From an uncultured Collinsella sp. (GTDB lineage: Bacteria; Actinomycetota; Coriobacteriia; Coriobacteriales; Coriobacteriaceae), in assembly GCA_902470365.1 (NCBI GenBank), contig CABRFZ010000024.1, forward strand, positions 1 to 34,660: DNA of 34,660 bases. Reading direction: 5' to 3'. Under the pieces are notes generated by a model. That model saw nothing but the letters and a program-made list of their open reading frames with translations, was not told the origin of the DNA and made no database searches. Position numbers and translations under genes: made by a program. This document shows, piece by piece, positions 15,951 to 24,953 of this stretch (position 1 is the first letter of the stretch; each line of letters opens with the position of its first letter).

Positions 15951-17162
15951 TTAGACCAACTTGAAACCCTTGCGCTTGCCTACGGAGAGGGTGTCGCCCA
16001 GCTTGAGGGCGCTGGGATCGATGTTATAGCTCTTGGGAGCCACGGCCTTGCCATTGATCTTGACGCCGCCGCCGTCGATATCGCGACGAGCCTGGCCGGC
16101 GCTCGCCGAAAGGCCCAGGTCCTTGAGCAGGCCGGCGAGGTAGATCTGACCCTCGTCGTTGACGGTCAGCTCGACATGCTTCTCGGGGAAGTCGGCAAGC
16201 TGGCCCTCCTTGAATACGCGGTCGAACTCGGCCTGAGCCTCGTCGCCGGCGCCGGCGCCGTGGTAGGTGTCGCACAGGTCGCGGCCCAGAGCGCGCTTGA
16301 GCTCGTAGGGGTCGGCAGAGCCGTCGGCCAGAGCAGCGTCGATCTTGTCGACCTCGGCCGGGGTGAGCGAGCTGGCCAGACGATAGTACTTGCCGATCAT
16401 CTCGTCGGGGATGGACATGGTCTTGCCGAACATATCCTTGGGCGCGTCGGTCAGGCCGATGTAGTTGCCATAGGACTTGGACATCTTGCGCACGCCATCG
16501 GTGCCCTCAAGCAGCGGCATGGTGAGCGCGATCTGCGGCTCCATGCCCATCTTCTCCATGAGCTCGCGGCCGGCGAGCAGGTTGAAGAGCTGGTCGGTGC
16601 CGCCCATCTCCACGTCGGCCTTGATCTGCACGGAGTCGAAAGCCTGCATCACGGGATACAGGAACTCATGCAGGGCGATCGGCGTCTGGGACTGGTAGCG
16701 CTTGGTAAAGTCGTCGCGCTCGAGGATGCGGGCGACGGTGAACTTGGAGCACACCTGCAGCAGGCCGGCCAGGTCCATCGAAAGGATCCAGTCGCCGTTG
16801 TGCACGATGGTGGTCTTCTCGGGATCCAGGATCTTCATGGCCTGGCTCACATAGGTCTCGGCATTGGCCTCGATCTGCTCCTGCGAAAGCTGCGGACGGG
16901 TGGAATTCTTGCCCGAAGGATCGCCAATCAGCGCGGTACCGTTGCCGATGATGAGGGTGACGTTGTGGCCCAGGTCCTGGAACTGACGCATCTTGCGCAG
17001 CGGCACGGCGTGGCCCAGGTGCAGGTCGGGGCTGGTGGGGTCGACGCCGAGCTTGATGTTGAGGGGCTCGCCCTTCTCAAGCTTCTTGCGAAGGTCGGCC
17101 TCGGGAACGATCTGCGCGGCGCCCGAGGTGATGATACGCATTTGCTCGTCAACAGACAGCAT
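15951..17162 (-). CDS. tyrS: Tyrosyl-tRNA synthetase
   Basis: It attaches tyrosine to tRNA-Tyr. It is a class I synthetase of 403 residues with HLGH (48-51) as the HIGH motif, MGGTDQLFN near 186-194 for tyrosine and ATP contacts, KMSKS at 226-230, and a C-terminal S4 RNA-binding domain at about 335-400 (GQARRDIDGGGVKING). It is of the shorter-insert TyrZ-like type. AAAGGAGG lies 7 nt upstream of the ATG. It follows the U32 gene by 96 nt on the same strand. A 17184-17210 leader stem is seen, but no T-box consensus, so tRNA-sensing control is not supported. Confidence 0.97.
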   Translation of the reverse strand: MLSVDEQMRIITSGAAQIVPEADLRKKLEKGEPLNIKLGVDPTSPDLHLGHAVPLRKMRQFQDLGHNVTLIIGNGTALIGDPSGKNSTRPQLSQEQIEANAETYVSQAMKILDPEKTTIVHNGDWILSMDLAGLLQVCSKFTVARILERDDFTKRYQSQTPIALHEFLYPVMQAFDSVQIKADVEMGGTDQLFNLLAGRELMEKMGMEPQIALTMPLLEGTDGVRKMSKSYGNYIGLTDAPKDMFGKTMSIPDEMIGKYYRLASSLTPAEVDKIDAALADGSADPYELKRALGRDLCDTYHGAGAGDEAQAEFDRVFKEGQLADFPEKHVELTVNDEGQIYLAGLLKDLGLSASAGQARRDIDGGGVKINGKAVAPKSYNIDPSALKLGDTLSVGKRKGFKLV

Positions 17163-17183
17163 TGGGTATCCTCCTTTTGCTAT

Positions 17184-17210
17184 AGCACCCTCGCCGAAAA
17201 CGGCGGTGCT
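17184..17210 (-). other. Leader hairpin ahead of tyrS
   Basis: AGCACC/GGTGCT and CGCCG/CGGCG form a two-part stem with an AAAA loop between the U32 stop and the tyrS ribosome-binding site. No U tract follows it, so it is not an intrinsic terminator. Confidence 0.45.
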
Positions 17211-17258
17211 GGAAGTCCATAAACTCTCTTATGATAACAAACTGACGCGACGCAGCAC

Positions 17259-19217
17259 CTACGACAGGAAAATCCTCGTCCTGCCGCATGCGTCAATGGC
17301 AACTGGCAGACGTGTACCGCCACGCTCGACCAGATAGCGTACCTGCCGACGACGCAAGCAGTCGCGGCAACGGACCTGTCCCGTCGCATCGGTGGCGCAG
17401 ACGCCCTCGGCGGTCAGCAGGCAGTGCTCGCACACCATAAGCTCGGGACGGTCGGCGTCGACCGGACCCAAGACGCCGGGTTCAGCAGCCAGTTCGGCAA
17501 TACGCTCCGCATCATTGCCGAGCAACTCGGCCGGCAAGTACACCCGCCCCGCACCGAATCCGCGCAGCCAGGTAAGCGTGGCCCGATTCGCGCAGAACAC
17601 CGGCGCCGCCACGTCAAACGTCACGCCCAGCTCGCGAGCGATCGCCACCTGCCCCAGGTTGCGGCAGACGATGCGCCCGGCACGCTGCATCAGTGAGCGG
17701 GTCCAGTCAGCGTCACCCGTGCGGCACACCTCGTCAAGCACCACAACGGCGTCGGACAAATCGAGTTCTCCGCGCGGGTCGGCATCCATCAGCTGCCAAG
17801 CAAAAACCATGCGAGTGGGAACCGCGCACTCCACCAACTCCGTCGACGCACCGCCATCCACCGCAACGCCCTCAAAGGGCAGCACCTCAACGGCACGCGC
17901 AACGGGCGCAATCGCATCCGCCTCGGCCCGCATGCGCTCCAACACTGCCGCCGTCTGATCCAACACGCCGGCACTGCGAATCAGGTACACCTCGCAGCCC
18001 GTGTCCACCTTACGCTTGCAATGCACGACGACGCGCTTCCCCGCTGCGGCATCCACCGGGCAGGGCACCTGCGGCCAGCGCTTGGGCACATCGGGACGCG
18101 CGTCGACACCCGGATAAAACCGGATCTCGAGCATGTCACCCGCCGCCACGGCGGCGTCGAACTCAACGGTCACCTCTTCGTGGCCCACAGCGACCAAGCG
18201 TCCCACGCGCACGCCCTGGTTAATTGCGCGCTCAAAGCTCATCAGCTCGGCACCCGAACGCCCTCGCAGGTACGCATCGGTAAACCCACGGTTAAACGAC
18301 CTTCCCAGCTCGCGTTCAAGCTCTTCCACGGCACCGGGGTCCCACGCGTCGTCGCGCAGCATATCGAGCGCCCGGCGCCACACCCGCACCACATTGAATA
18401 CGTAATCGGGGTTCTTCATGCGCCCCTCGATCTTGAGCGACGCCACGCCGGCATCTACAAGCTCGGGCAGATGCGCAATACCCAGATAGTCGCGCGGGCA
18501 CAACAGGCGATCCCCTTCGACGGCGACAACGCTCTGCCCCGCCTCGTCCACCAGGTCGTACGCCAGACGGCACGGCTGCGTGCAGTCGCCGCGCATCGCC
18601 GAGCGCCCACGCCGCAGGGCCGAGAACTCGCACGCCCCCGAATAGCCGATGCAAATCGCACCGTGGCAGAATACCTCGATGGGCACGCCCGTGGCACATA
18701 GCGCCGCAATCTCGTCGACCGTCAGCTCGCGCGCCGTCGTCACACGCTCGACCCCCAGCTCATCGGCAGCCAACTGCACGGCACCCTCGCTATGAGCGCC
18801 CGCCTGCGTGGACAGGTGAATCTCGACCCCGGGAATCGCCGCGCGCAGCGCGCAGGCCAACCCGGCATCGGCAACAATCAGAGCATCGGCGCCCAGCCCC
18901 AGTGCATGAGCTCCCAACGCCACCGCGTCGGACAACTCATCGTCAAGCACGAACACGTTGAGTGTTACGTACACACGCACGCCATGGGCATGCGCCACGG
19001 CGCAACCGCGCGCAAACTCGTTATCCGTAAAGCCATGGGCGCTCACACGGGCGTTAAAGCCGCCCAACCCCGCATAGATGGCATCGGCACCCGCGGCGAC
19101 GGCCGCAAGCATCTGGTCGAGCCCGCCCGCCGGCGCCAGCAGCTCGGGCAGCGCCGCACCGGCAGCATCCAATCCAGTCTCGTATTGTCCGCTCGGCCCC
19201 ATCGCCCGAATCGCCAT
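17259..19217 (-). CDS. Peptidase U32 family protein (RNA-hydroxylation type)
   Basis: A 652-residue U32 family protein. It opens with LPELLAPAGGLDQMLAAVAAGADAIYAG, the usual TIM-barrel start. The core signature runs from FCHGAICIGYSGACEFS (about residues 183-199) to RGDCTQPCRL, with cysteines 184, 189, 196, 212 and 216 as probable iron-sulfur ligands, then SLKIEGRMKNPDYV. Family members such as RlhA and TrhP make 5-hydroxycytidine or 5-hydroxyuridine in rRNA or tRNA; older annotations call them collagenase-like peptidases. The C-terminal 300 residues include CEHCLL and CRDCLRRR pairs that could bind metal. I use the ATG at 19217, preceded by AAGGAG; the frame extends 9 codons further. It precedes tyrS. 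Confidence 0.88.
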   Translation of the reverse strand: MAIRAMGPSGQYETGLDAAGAALPELLAPAGGLDQMLAAVAAGADAIYAGLGGFNARVSAHGFTDNEFARGCAVAHAHGVRVYVTLNVFVLDDELSDAVALGAHALGLGADALIVADAGLACALRAAIPGVEIHLSTQAGAHSEGAVQLAADELGVERVTTARELTVDEIAALCATGVPIEVFCHGAICIGYSGACEFSALRRGRSAMRGDCTQPCRLAYDLVDEAGQSVVAVEGDRLLCPRDYLGIAHLPELVDAGVASLKIEGRMKNPDYVFNVVRVWRRALDMLRDDAWDPGAVEELERELGRSFNRGFTDAYLRGRSGAELMSFERAINQGVRVGRLVAVGHEEVTVEFDAAVAAGDMLEIRFYPGVDARPDVPKRWPQVPCPVDAAAGKRVVVHCKRKVDTGCEVYLIRSAGVLDQTAAVLERMRAEADAIAPVARAVEVLPFEGVAVDGGASTELVECAVPTRMVFAWQLMDADPRGELDLSDAVVVLDEVCRTGDADWTRSLMQRAGRIVCRNLGQVAIARELGVTFDVAAPVFCANRATLTWLRGFGAGRVYLPAELLGNDAERIAELAAEPGVLGPVDADRPELMVCEHCLLTAEGVCATDATGQVRCRDCLRRRQVRYLVERGGTRLPVAIDACGRTRIFLS

Positions 19218-19379
19218 CGGCAAACTCCTTACCAAGGTATGCATTCACTCTGAAAAATGCCGTCTTCCAGCATACACGAGGCCTCGCGCGCCCCGTTTGG
19301 TTTATCGTGTAATAACTTATGTCCATCCTGCCCCGACGGCACATCCACCGTCCGGCACGACATACCTGGAGGTCAATAT

Positions 19380-21578
19380 ATGGGTCCTCGCCAACGACAG
19401 GGACGCAGCCGTTCAAAGACGCATGCCCTGCCCATAATCCTGCTCTCGTTTTTGGGCTTTCTGCTGATTGCGGGCGTGGCGTTTGGCATCGGCATGGTCG
19501 GCAACGTCAACCGCTGGCTGTCCGATCTGCCCGACTACACCGACGCCAACGCGTATCTGGTGAGCGAGCCCACCGAGATCGTCGACTGCAACGGCAACAA
19601 GATCGCGAGCTTCTACACGCAAAACCGCAAGTCTATCACCAAGGACGAGGTCTCCCCCTACGTGCTGCAGGGCACCGTTGACGTCGAGGACGAGCGCTTC
19701 TACGAGCACGGCGGTATCGACCTGTGGGGTATCGCGCGTGCTGCGGTGGCAACCCTCGGCGGCGGGCACGAAGGCGCCTCGACTATCACCCAGCAGCTGG
19801 TGCGCAACACCATTCTGCAGGAGGAGCAGTTCGACTCGACCATCGAGCGTAAGGTGCGCGAGGCCTACATCGCCATCAAGATGGAGGACATGTACTCCAA
19901 AGACGAGATCCTCATGATGTACCTCAACACCATCTATTACGGCCACGGCGCCTACGGCATCGAGGCCGCAGCCGAGACCTATCTGTCCAAGAGCGCCGCC
20001 GATCTCACCCTGAGCGAGGCCGCGCTGCTCATCGGCCTTCCCAACTCGCCCTCGCAGTACGACCCCACGGTCAACCCCGACCTGGCGCTGTCCCGTCGCA
20101 ACAAGGTCCTCGACAACATGTTGCGCCTGGGCCACATTACGCAGGAGGAGCACGATGCCGCACAGGCCGGGCCCATCACCCTCAACGTGACCGAGATTTC
20201 GGGCAGCGGCGTCGACGTATACTCGCAGCCCTACTTTGTCGCCTATGTTAAGCAGCTGCTGGAGCAGGAGTTCTCGACCGACGTGCTCTTTAAGGGCGGC
20301 CTGACCGTCAAGACCACCATCGACCCCACGATGCAGCAGGTGGCAGAGAATGCCGTCCGCGAGCAGCTCGACACGCTCTCACTCGACGGCCTGGACATGG
20401 GCATGGTCGTCGTCGACCCCAAGACCGGCTACATCAAGTGCATGGTGGGCGGCTACGACTACAACGCCGACGAGAACCACGTAAACCATGCCACGGCCAA
20501 GCGTCCCGTCGGCTCCACCTTTAAGGCCTTTACGCTGGCAACTGCCATCCAAAACGGCATGAACCCCAACGTCACCCTCAACTGCAACTCGCTGCTCAAG
20601 GCCAAGGGCACCACGACCGAGGTCCAAAACTACGGCAACCATAGCTATGGCAACATCACGCTTAAGCAGGCAACGGCATACTCCTCCAACACCGGCTACA
20701 TCCAGGTGGCGGAAGCCGTCGGCAACAGCAAGATCATCTCGCTCGTCAAAAAGCTCGGCATCGATCCCGCCAAAGACAACATCGAGGACGTTCCCGTCAT
20801 GACCCTCGGCACCGGCTCGATCTCGCCGCTCGAGATGGCCGCCGCCTACGCGACGTTTGCCAACGGCGGCTACTATCGCCAGCCGATCGCCATCACCGAG
20901 ATTGACTCTCGTACCGGTTCGGTGCTGTACCAGCACACCGACAATCCCTCACAGGTGCTTACCGAGGGCGAGGCCGCCGCGGTCACCGATGTTCTGTCCG
21001 GCGTCATGAAGGGCGGCGGTACGGGTGCTGCCGGTGCCCTGAGCGTCAACCAGCCCTATGCCGGCAAGACGGGCACCACCGACAACACCACCAACCTGTG
21101 GTTCTGCGGCTATACCCCGCAGCTGGCGTGCGCCCTGTGGACCGGCTATTCCGCGGGCGAGATCCCCATCCAAAAATACGGCACGGACCTGCTGGGCGAC
21201 AGCACCAACCTGCCTGTCTTTAAGCGGTTTATGAACACCGTTCTGACCGGTACCGAACGCGAGGAGTTTGCGACCGGAACGGCGCCCACCTACAAGAACA
21301 ACAGCGTCTGGAAGTTCTACGGCACCAACAACACCAAGAAGACGGAGAACGACGACAAGGACGAGAACGAGGACGAAGAGGAAACCACCACAACGACTAC
21401 CACGACGACCACGACCACCGAGACCACGGGCGGCGACACCACCGGCGGCACCGGTACGACCGGTGGCTCGACGGGCGGCTCCACTGGTGGTTCGACCGGC
21501 GGCGATGGCGGCACGCCTACGCCTACGCCTACGCCCACTCCCGATCCCTCGCCCACGCCTGACGATACGGTCGGCTAG
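19380..21578 (+). CDS. Class A penicillin-binding protein (transglycosylase/transpeptidase)
   Basis: A bifunctional peptidoglycan polymerase and cross-linker. From the ATG at 19380 (GGAGG 7 nt upstream) it has 732 residues: a short basic cytoplasmic N-terminus, one transmembrane anchor (about 15-40), a GT51 domain with EDERFYEHGGID (catalytic Glu103) and GASTITQQLVRN, and a transpeptidase domain with STFK (379-382), SSN (435-437) and KTG (563-565). From about residue 654 the tail is low-complexity: an acidic Asp/Glu/Asn stretch, a run of 12 threonines, TGGS repeats and PT repeats. The tail lies outside the cell and is probably a disordered wall-spanning segment. The gene is divergent from the U32 gene and is followed by an intrinsic terminator. 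Confidence 0.95.
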   Translation: MGPRQRQGRSRSKTHALPIILLSFLGFLLIAGVAFGIGMVGNVNRWLSDLPDYTDANAYLVSEPTEIVDCNGNKIASFYTQNRKSITKDEVSPYVLQGTVDVEDERFYEHGGIDLWGIARAAVATLGGGHEGASTITQQLVRNTILQEEQFDSTIERKVREAYIAIKMEDMYSKDEILMMYLNTIYYGHGAYGIEAAAETYLSKSAADLTLSEAALLIGLPNSPSQYDPTVNPDLALSRRNKVLDNMLRLGHITQEEHDAAQAGPITLNVTEISGSGVDVYSQPYFVAYVKQLLEQEFSTDVLFKGGLTVKTTIDPTMQQVAENAVREQLDTLSLDGLDMGMVVVDPKTGYIKCMVGGYDYNADENHVNHATAKRPVGSTFKAFTLATAIQNGMNPNVTLNCNSLLKAKGTTTEVQNYGNHSYGNITLKQATAYSSNTGYIQVAEAVGNSKIISLVKKLGIDPAKDNIEDVPVMTLGTGSISPLEMAAAYATFANGGYYRQPIAITEIDSRTGSVLYQHTDNPSQVLTEGEAAAVTDVLSGVMKGGGTGAAGALSVNQPYAGKTGTTDNTTNLWFCGYTPQLACALWTGYSAGEIPIQKYGTDLLGDSTNLPVFKRFMNTVLTGTEREEFATGTAPTYKNNSVWKFYGTNNTKKTENDDKDENEDEEETTTTTTTTTTTTETTGGDTTGGTGTTGGSTGGSTGGSTGGDGGTPTPTPTPTPDPSPTPDDTVG
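21380..21545 (+). repeat. Low-complexity codon repeats in the PBP tail
   Basis: Tandem ACN codons (12 Thr), GGT/GGC-rich TGGS units and CCTACG units (Pro-Thr) encode the extracellular tail of the penicillin-binding protein. Codon choice varies within the runs, so they are maintained at protein level rather than being a recent slippage product. Confidence 0.7.
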
Positions 21579-21601
21579 AAATTCATCCGGCCATAAGCAA
21601 C

Positions 21602-21645
21602 AAGGCCCCCGAGCAGCTTATTAAACTGCTCGGGAGCCTTTTAGT
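21602..21645 (+). terminator. Intrinsic terminator of the PBP gene
   Basis: AAGGCCCCCGAGCAG and CTGCTCGGGAGCCTT pair over 15 positions with one wobble and a 9-nt loop, followed by TTAGTTT. It lies 23 nt after the stop. Confidence 0.9.
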
Positions 21646-21680
21646 TTAAAGCGACCTGGTGAGCGTTCTTTATACCGGCA

Positions 21681-21717
21681 AACAAAAAGGGGGTACCGAC
21701 CAACGTCGATACCCCTT
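21681..21717 (-). terminator. Intrinsic terminator of argR
   Basis: GGGGGTACCGAC and GTCGATACCCCT form a stem of about 12 bp with wobbles and a CAAC loop, followed leftwards by TTTTTGTTTG. It faces the PBP terminator, so both convergent genes are insulated. Confidence 0.8.
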
Positions 21718-21766
21718 ACAAGCCACGATGTCAGCGCGCACAGTGTCGAGCGTACGACCCGCACGC

Positions 21767-22204
21767 CTACTTGCGAGAATTGCTCAGCTTATTGATCAGC
21801 GCCTCGAGACGCTCGCCGTCCTCGGCCGTCTGGGCAATAACCAAAATCGTATCGTTGCCGGCAAGCGAGCCAAGCACATCGGGCAACTCTGCCGCATCAA
21901 CGGCGGCGGCGATGCCGGAAGCCGTGCCAGGCTGAGCCTTGATCATGACCAGATTATCGGTACGTAGAACGCCCGTTACGAGCTCGGAAACCATACGCTG
22001 CAGGTGCAGGTCCTCTGCCAGAACATAGATGCCCTCAGGGAGCTTACGCAGCCCCATGTCGGCAATATCGCGAGAGACAGTCGCCTGCGTGCAATCAAAG
22101 CCCATAGCGCGGAGCTCATCGACCAGCACGCGTTGCGTACGGACGTCCTTATTGCGCACAATATCTCTAATGGCATCCTGGCGCCCATTGCGTTTTTTAG
22201 CCAT
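21767..22204 (-). CDS. argR: Arginine repressor
   Basis: A 145-residue ArgR/AhrC-family regulator. The N-terminal winged HTH contains TQATVSRDIADMGLRK (Ser44-Arg45 core). The C-terminal oligomerisation and arginine-binding domain contains GTASGIA (93-99) and LAGNDTILVI. The usual arginine-binding motif is GDDT, but here it is GNDT (116-119), so the first aspartate is replaced by asparagine, which may alter ligand binding. I use the ATG at 22204 (MAKKRNGRQ) with GAGAGGG upstream; the frame runs 11 codons further. No arginine genes are in the window. A palindrome upstream may be its own binding site. Confidence 0.94.
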   Translation of the reverse strand: MAKKRNGRQDAIRDIVRNKDVRTQRVLVDELRAMGFDCTQATVSRDIADMGLRKLPEGIYVLAEDLHLQRMVSELVTGVLRTDNLVMIKAQPGTASGIAAAVDAAELPDVLGSLAGNDTILVIAQTAEDGERLEALINKLSNSRK

Positions 22205-22234
22205 ACAAACCCTCTCTCCAAAAGATGGCGGAGA

Positions 22235-22251
22235 CAATCAATCAGTGATTG
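22235..22251. promoter_or_regulatory. Possible operator upstream of argR
   Basis: CAATCA and TGATTG are perfect 6-bp arms with a 5-nt spacer, 31 nt upstream of argR. The neighbouring TTGAATAG...CTATTTGAA is also roughly symmetrical and AT-rich like ARG boxes. Autoregulation is common in this family; binding here is inferred. Confidence 0.4.
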
Positions 22252-22336
22252 AATAGTTTAACGCTATTTGAAGGCTTTTGTGTATAAGAACGCATTTCGA
22301 AACAATTCTATGCAAGTTTGTTTCGTAATGAGCCGT

Positions 22337-23386
22337 TTAGGCGGTTTTTGCGCCCGTCCGGTTAAGAAAAGCTGCCAGATGCGTACACATCACGCAGCGC
22401 GCGGGCTTGGCGCTGGCAATCGGCCCAAACAACAGACCGAGTCCCCGATGGTTGTCCTTGAGCGCGGCGACCATCTGACGGGTTCGGGGCGCATCGAGCA
22501 TATCACGCATGCGGGCGGAACGCTCGATTGACGACAACCCGTGCGGGCTCAGGCACAAATTCTCGATGCAGGCGACCAGTCCGGCAAAGTAGAACTTTTG
22601 GCTTGCCAGCTTGAGCCGACCACCGCTATCTGCTTCCGAGAGTGAGTCCGCAAGCTCGTCGAGTGCTCGGATGTCATCGGATACCTTGGCATACATGGTG
22701 GGATCAAAGGCATCTGTAAGCTTAGGTGCCGCGGCGTGGAAACAAGCGTCGCCGCAGCCGGAGACGCACTGCGCCCGCGAGAGCGCGCACGCCATAAACC
22801 CAACTGTGCGAAACACCTTGTCGCACAAAAGGCATGCCTCAAACAGCGAGCGGCTGTACATCACGCCAGAGGTCTGAGCGACTAGGCCGCCTAAAATCAA
22901 CTGGGACAGCCCGGTCACCATCGAAGACTTGTCTTCAATGACAATAGGGGCAACATCCAAGACGCGCGAATGGCGCTCTCGGTGTGCATCATAGCGGTCG
23001 AGCGACACCGTGGGGAACACTATGTCTGCCGCAGTATCGCACGCGATATCGACCATCTTGGAAAGGGACTGCGGAGCTAACCACTCATCGGCGTTCATAG
23101 CGATGATTTGAGAGCCACGCGAGGCAGCAAAACCGGCACGAAGACAAGCACCGCGCTTCGCGTCCTCGACGTCAATCAAATCAATATGGATGTCCCTGTC
23201 GGCAGCAACTTGAAGCGAATGGCGCACACCGGGCGCAGCATCGCGGCAGACAACGACAATCTGCAAATCATAGAGGTCTTGGTTCTGGATACTCTCGAGC
23301 GCACGCATCGCATAGCTGGGCGAACCTTCTACCACAAGGATCACCGAAAGTCGCGGATGCGAGCCACGTCGAACCAAGTTATCCAT
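22337..23386 (-). CDS. Family 2 glycosyltransferase
   Basis: A 349-residue protein with a GT-A fold at the N-terminus: LSVILVVEGSPSYAMRALESI, then DLQIVVVCRDA, and MNADEWLAPQ near 97-106 in the place of the DxD metal motif. GT2 enzymes move sugars from nucleotide-sugars to glycans or lipids. The part after residue 200 is rich in Cys, Ala and Leu and matches nothing I recognise. The first ATG (23386) directly abuts GAGAGG, which is too close; a TTG three codons later is 9 nt from it and may be the real start. It lies between truA and argR on the same strand with 150- and 130-nt gaps. The acceptor is unknown. Confidence 0.78.
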   Translation of the reverse strand: MDNLVRRGSHPRLSVILVVEGSPSYAMRALESIQNQDLYDLQIVVVCRDAAPGVRHSLQVAADRDIHIDLIDVEDAKRGACLRAGFAASRGSQIIAMNADEWLAPQSLSKMVDIACDTAADIVFPTVSLDRYDAHRERHSRVLDVAPIVIEDKSSMVTGLSQLILGGLVAQTSGVMYSRSLFEACLLCDKVFRTVGFMACALSRAQCVSGCGDACFHAAAPKLTDAFDPTMYAKVSDDIRALDELADSLSEADSGGRLKLASQKFYFAGLVACIENLCLSPHGLSSIERSARMRDMLDAPRTRQMVAALKDNHRGLGLLFGPIASAKPARCVMCTHLAAFLNRTGAKTA

Positions 23387-23538
23387 CCTCTCGACAGCAA
23401 TGAATCAAACCGTGGTTCATGGTACACCCCAGCAATAAAAGCAATGAGACACCGGTTGTATTACACGCCAAGAACAGATGTTGAACACGCGCAGCCCACA
23501 GATGACGGGTGTCGACGCACGACGCGTCGAGCCCTCCC

Positions 23539-24363
23539 CTAGTCGAGCACGACAAGCTCGGCGGGATCGTAATCCACGCCCATAAACGTAAGTCCGCAGG
23601 CAGGAGCCGTGGGGCCCGCAGCGGTACGGTCGCAAGCATCGATGACCTCGCGCATCCACTCGGGTTCACGGCGATGCATGCCAATCTCGACAAGCGTGCC
23701 CACGATCGTACGGACCATCGAATGCAGGAACGCATTGCCCTCGATGGTAAACGTCAGGATGTCCTCGCCAAACGCAACCTCATGGCCAAACTCGGCACGC
23801 ATCACGCAGCGATGCGTGGGCTTGCCAACGGCCGAGGCAACCTTGCAAAAGCTTTTAAAGTCCTGCTCGCCCAGCAGCGCGGGGCAGGCAGCAGACATAG
23901 CCTCAACATCCAAGGGATAGCGATGCCACCACACGGCACCGCGGGACAGCACGGGGCGCGCATCTCGATCGGCAATGCGATAGGTGTAAGTGCGAGAGCG
24001 CGCGTCAAAGCGCGCAGAAAAGCCCTTACGGGCCTTGTAGACCTCGTTGATGGCGATATCTTTGGGCAGCAGGGCATCCATAGCCCGCAGCCACCTACGG
24101 CGCGTACACGCGAGCTCAGCGTCCGTTACGGGCACGCTGATGTACTGAGCCACGGCATGCACGCCGGCATCGGTACGACCCGCGCACGTCAGGTCGATCG
24201 GACGGCGCAGGAGCGTCTCGATAGCGCGGCGCAGCTCGCCCGCAACCGTCGTCTGGCCAGGCTGCTCGGCAAAGCCGCTATAGGACGAGCCATCGTAGGC
24301 CACGCGGAAAACGAGCGTGGCATCGAGCTCAGGAATCAAATTGAAATCAGACGGCGCGGTCAT
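23539..24363 (-). CDS. truA: tRNA pseudouridine(38-40) synthase
   Basis: It isomerises uridines 38-40 in the anticodon arm of many tRNAs. The 274-residue protein has FRVAYDGSSYSGFAEQ, the catalytic Asp65 in AGRTDAGVHA, and the C-terminal FLHSMVRTIVGTLVEIG signature. I use the ATG at 24363, with GGGAG about 6 nt upstream; an in-frame ATG five codons earlier lacks such a site. It starts 36 nt after the rplQ terminator, so it depends on read-through or a promoter I cannot see. truA downstream of rplQ is a common bacterial order. Confidence 0.95.
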   Translation of the reverse strand: MTAPSDFNLIPELDATLVFRVAYDGSSYSGFAEQPGQTTVAGELRRAIETLLRRPIDLTCAGRTDAGVHAVAQYISVPVTDAELACTRRRWLRAMDALLPKDIAINEVYKARKGFSARFDARSRTYTYRIADRDARPVLSRGAVWWHRYPLDVEAMSAACPALLGEQDFKSFCKVASAVGKPTHRCVMRAEFGHEVAFGEDILTFTIEGNAFLHSMVRTIVGTLVEIGMHRREPEWMREVIDACDRTAAGPTAPACGLTFMGVDYDPAELVVLD

Positions 24364-24398
24364 GGGCGCTCCCAACAAACAGGCAATGGCATTTCGAC

Positions 24399-24429
24399 AA
24401 AAAAAGAGGGGTACGCGAACGTACCCCTC
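24399..24429 (-). terminator. Intrinsic terminator of the ribosomal protein/rpoA block
   Basis: GAGGGGTACG (24406-24415) and CGTACCCCTC (24420-24429) form a perfect 10-bp stem with a tetraloop, followed leftwards by seven T. It is 26 nt beyond the rplQ stop and is the clearest terminator in the window. Confidence 0.95.
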
Positions 24430-24455
24430 GAATATAGCCTATGCAGACGGATTGT

Positions 24456-24923
24456 CTACTCAGCGGTCTCCTCAGCAGGAGCCTCCTCGGCAGCTTCGAC
24501 CTTCTTGGGAGCAGCGGCCTTCTTGGGGGCCGGAGCAGCCTTCTTGGCCTTAGGCGTGCAAGGCTCGGTGACGAGCTCCATGATAACGATGGGAGCATTG
24601 TCGCCCTTACGGTTACCGAGCTTCATGATGCGGGTGTAACCGCCGTTGCGGTCCTGCCACATACCCTGGGCAGCCTTGTCGAAGATCTCGGCAACGAGCT
24701 GCTTATCGCCGAGCTTAGCGATAGCCAGACGACGAGAGTGCAGGTCGCCCTTCTTGGCCCAGGTGATGATCGGATCGACGACCGAACGCAGCGCCTTAGC
24801 GCGGGTCTCGGTGGTCTTGATGCGGTCGTTCTCGAAGAGGGCCTTAGCAAGGCTCTTCTTCATGGCCTTGGTGTGGCTCGCATCGGTGCCGAGCTTCAGG
24901 CCCTTCTTAACGTTGTGACGCAT
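24456..24923 (-). CDS. rplQ: 50S ribosomal protein bL17 with C-terminal extension
   Basis: A large-subunit protein near the exit tunnel. Residues 1-115 are typical bL17: MRHNVKKGLKLGTDASHTKAM, then RIKTTETRAKALR and GNRKGDNAPIVIMELV. The family usually ends at about 115-130 residues; here 155, with an added tail of Lys-Ala-Pro repeats turning acidic (EEAPAEETAE). This tail is like that of bL31 in the same window. GAGGAG precedes the ATG. It is the last gene of the block and is 30 nt after rpoA. Confidence 0.97.
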   Translation of the reverse strand: MRHNVKKGLKLGTDASHTKAMKKSLAKALFENDRIKTTETRAKALRSVVDPIITWAKKGDLHSRRLAIAKLGDKQLVAEIFDKAAQGMWQDRNGGYTRIMKLGNRKGDNAPIVIMELVTEPCTPKAKKAAPAPKKAAAPKKVEAAEEAPAEETAE

Positions 24924-24953
24924 GGTCTAGTTTCTCCTCAAATATGCGAAGCA

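Noticed and set aside
15747..17222. 491-codon plus-strand frame opposite tyrS
   Set aside because: Antisense of tyrS, whose HLGH and KMSKS motifs are clear.
17163..17258. T-box riboswitch ahead of tyrS
   Set aside because: The gap is only 96 nt and the T-box consensus and specifier-loop structure are absent.
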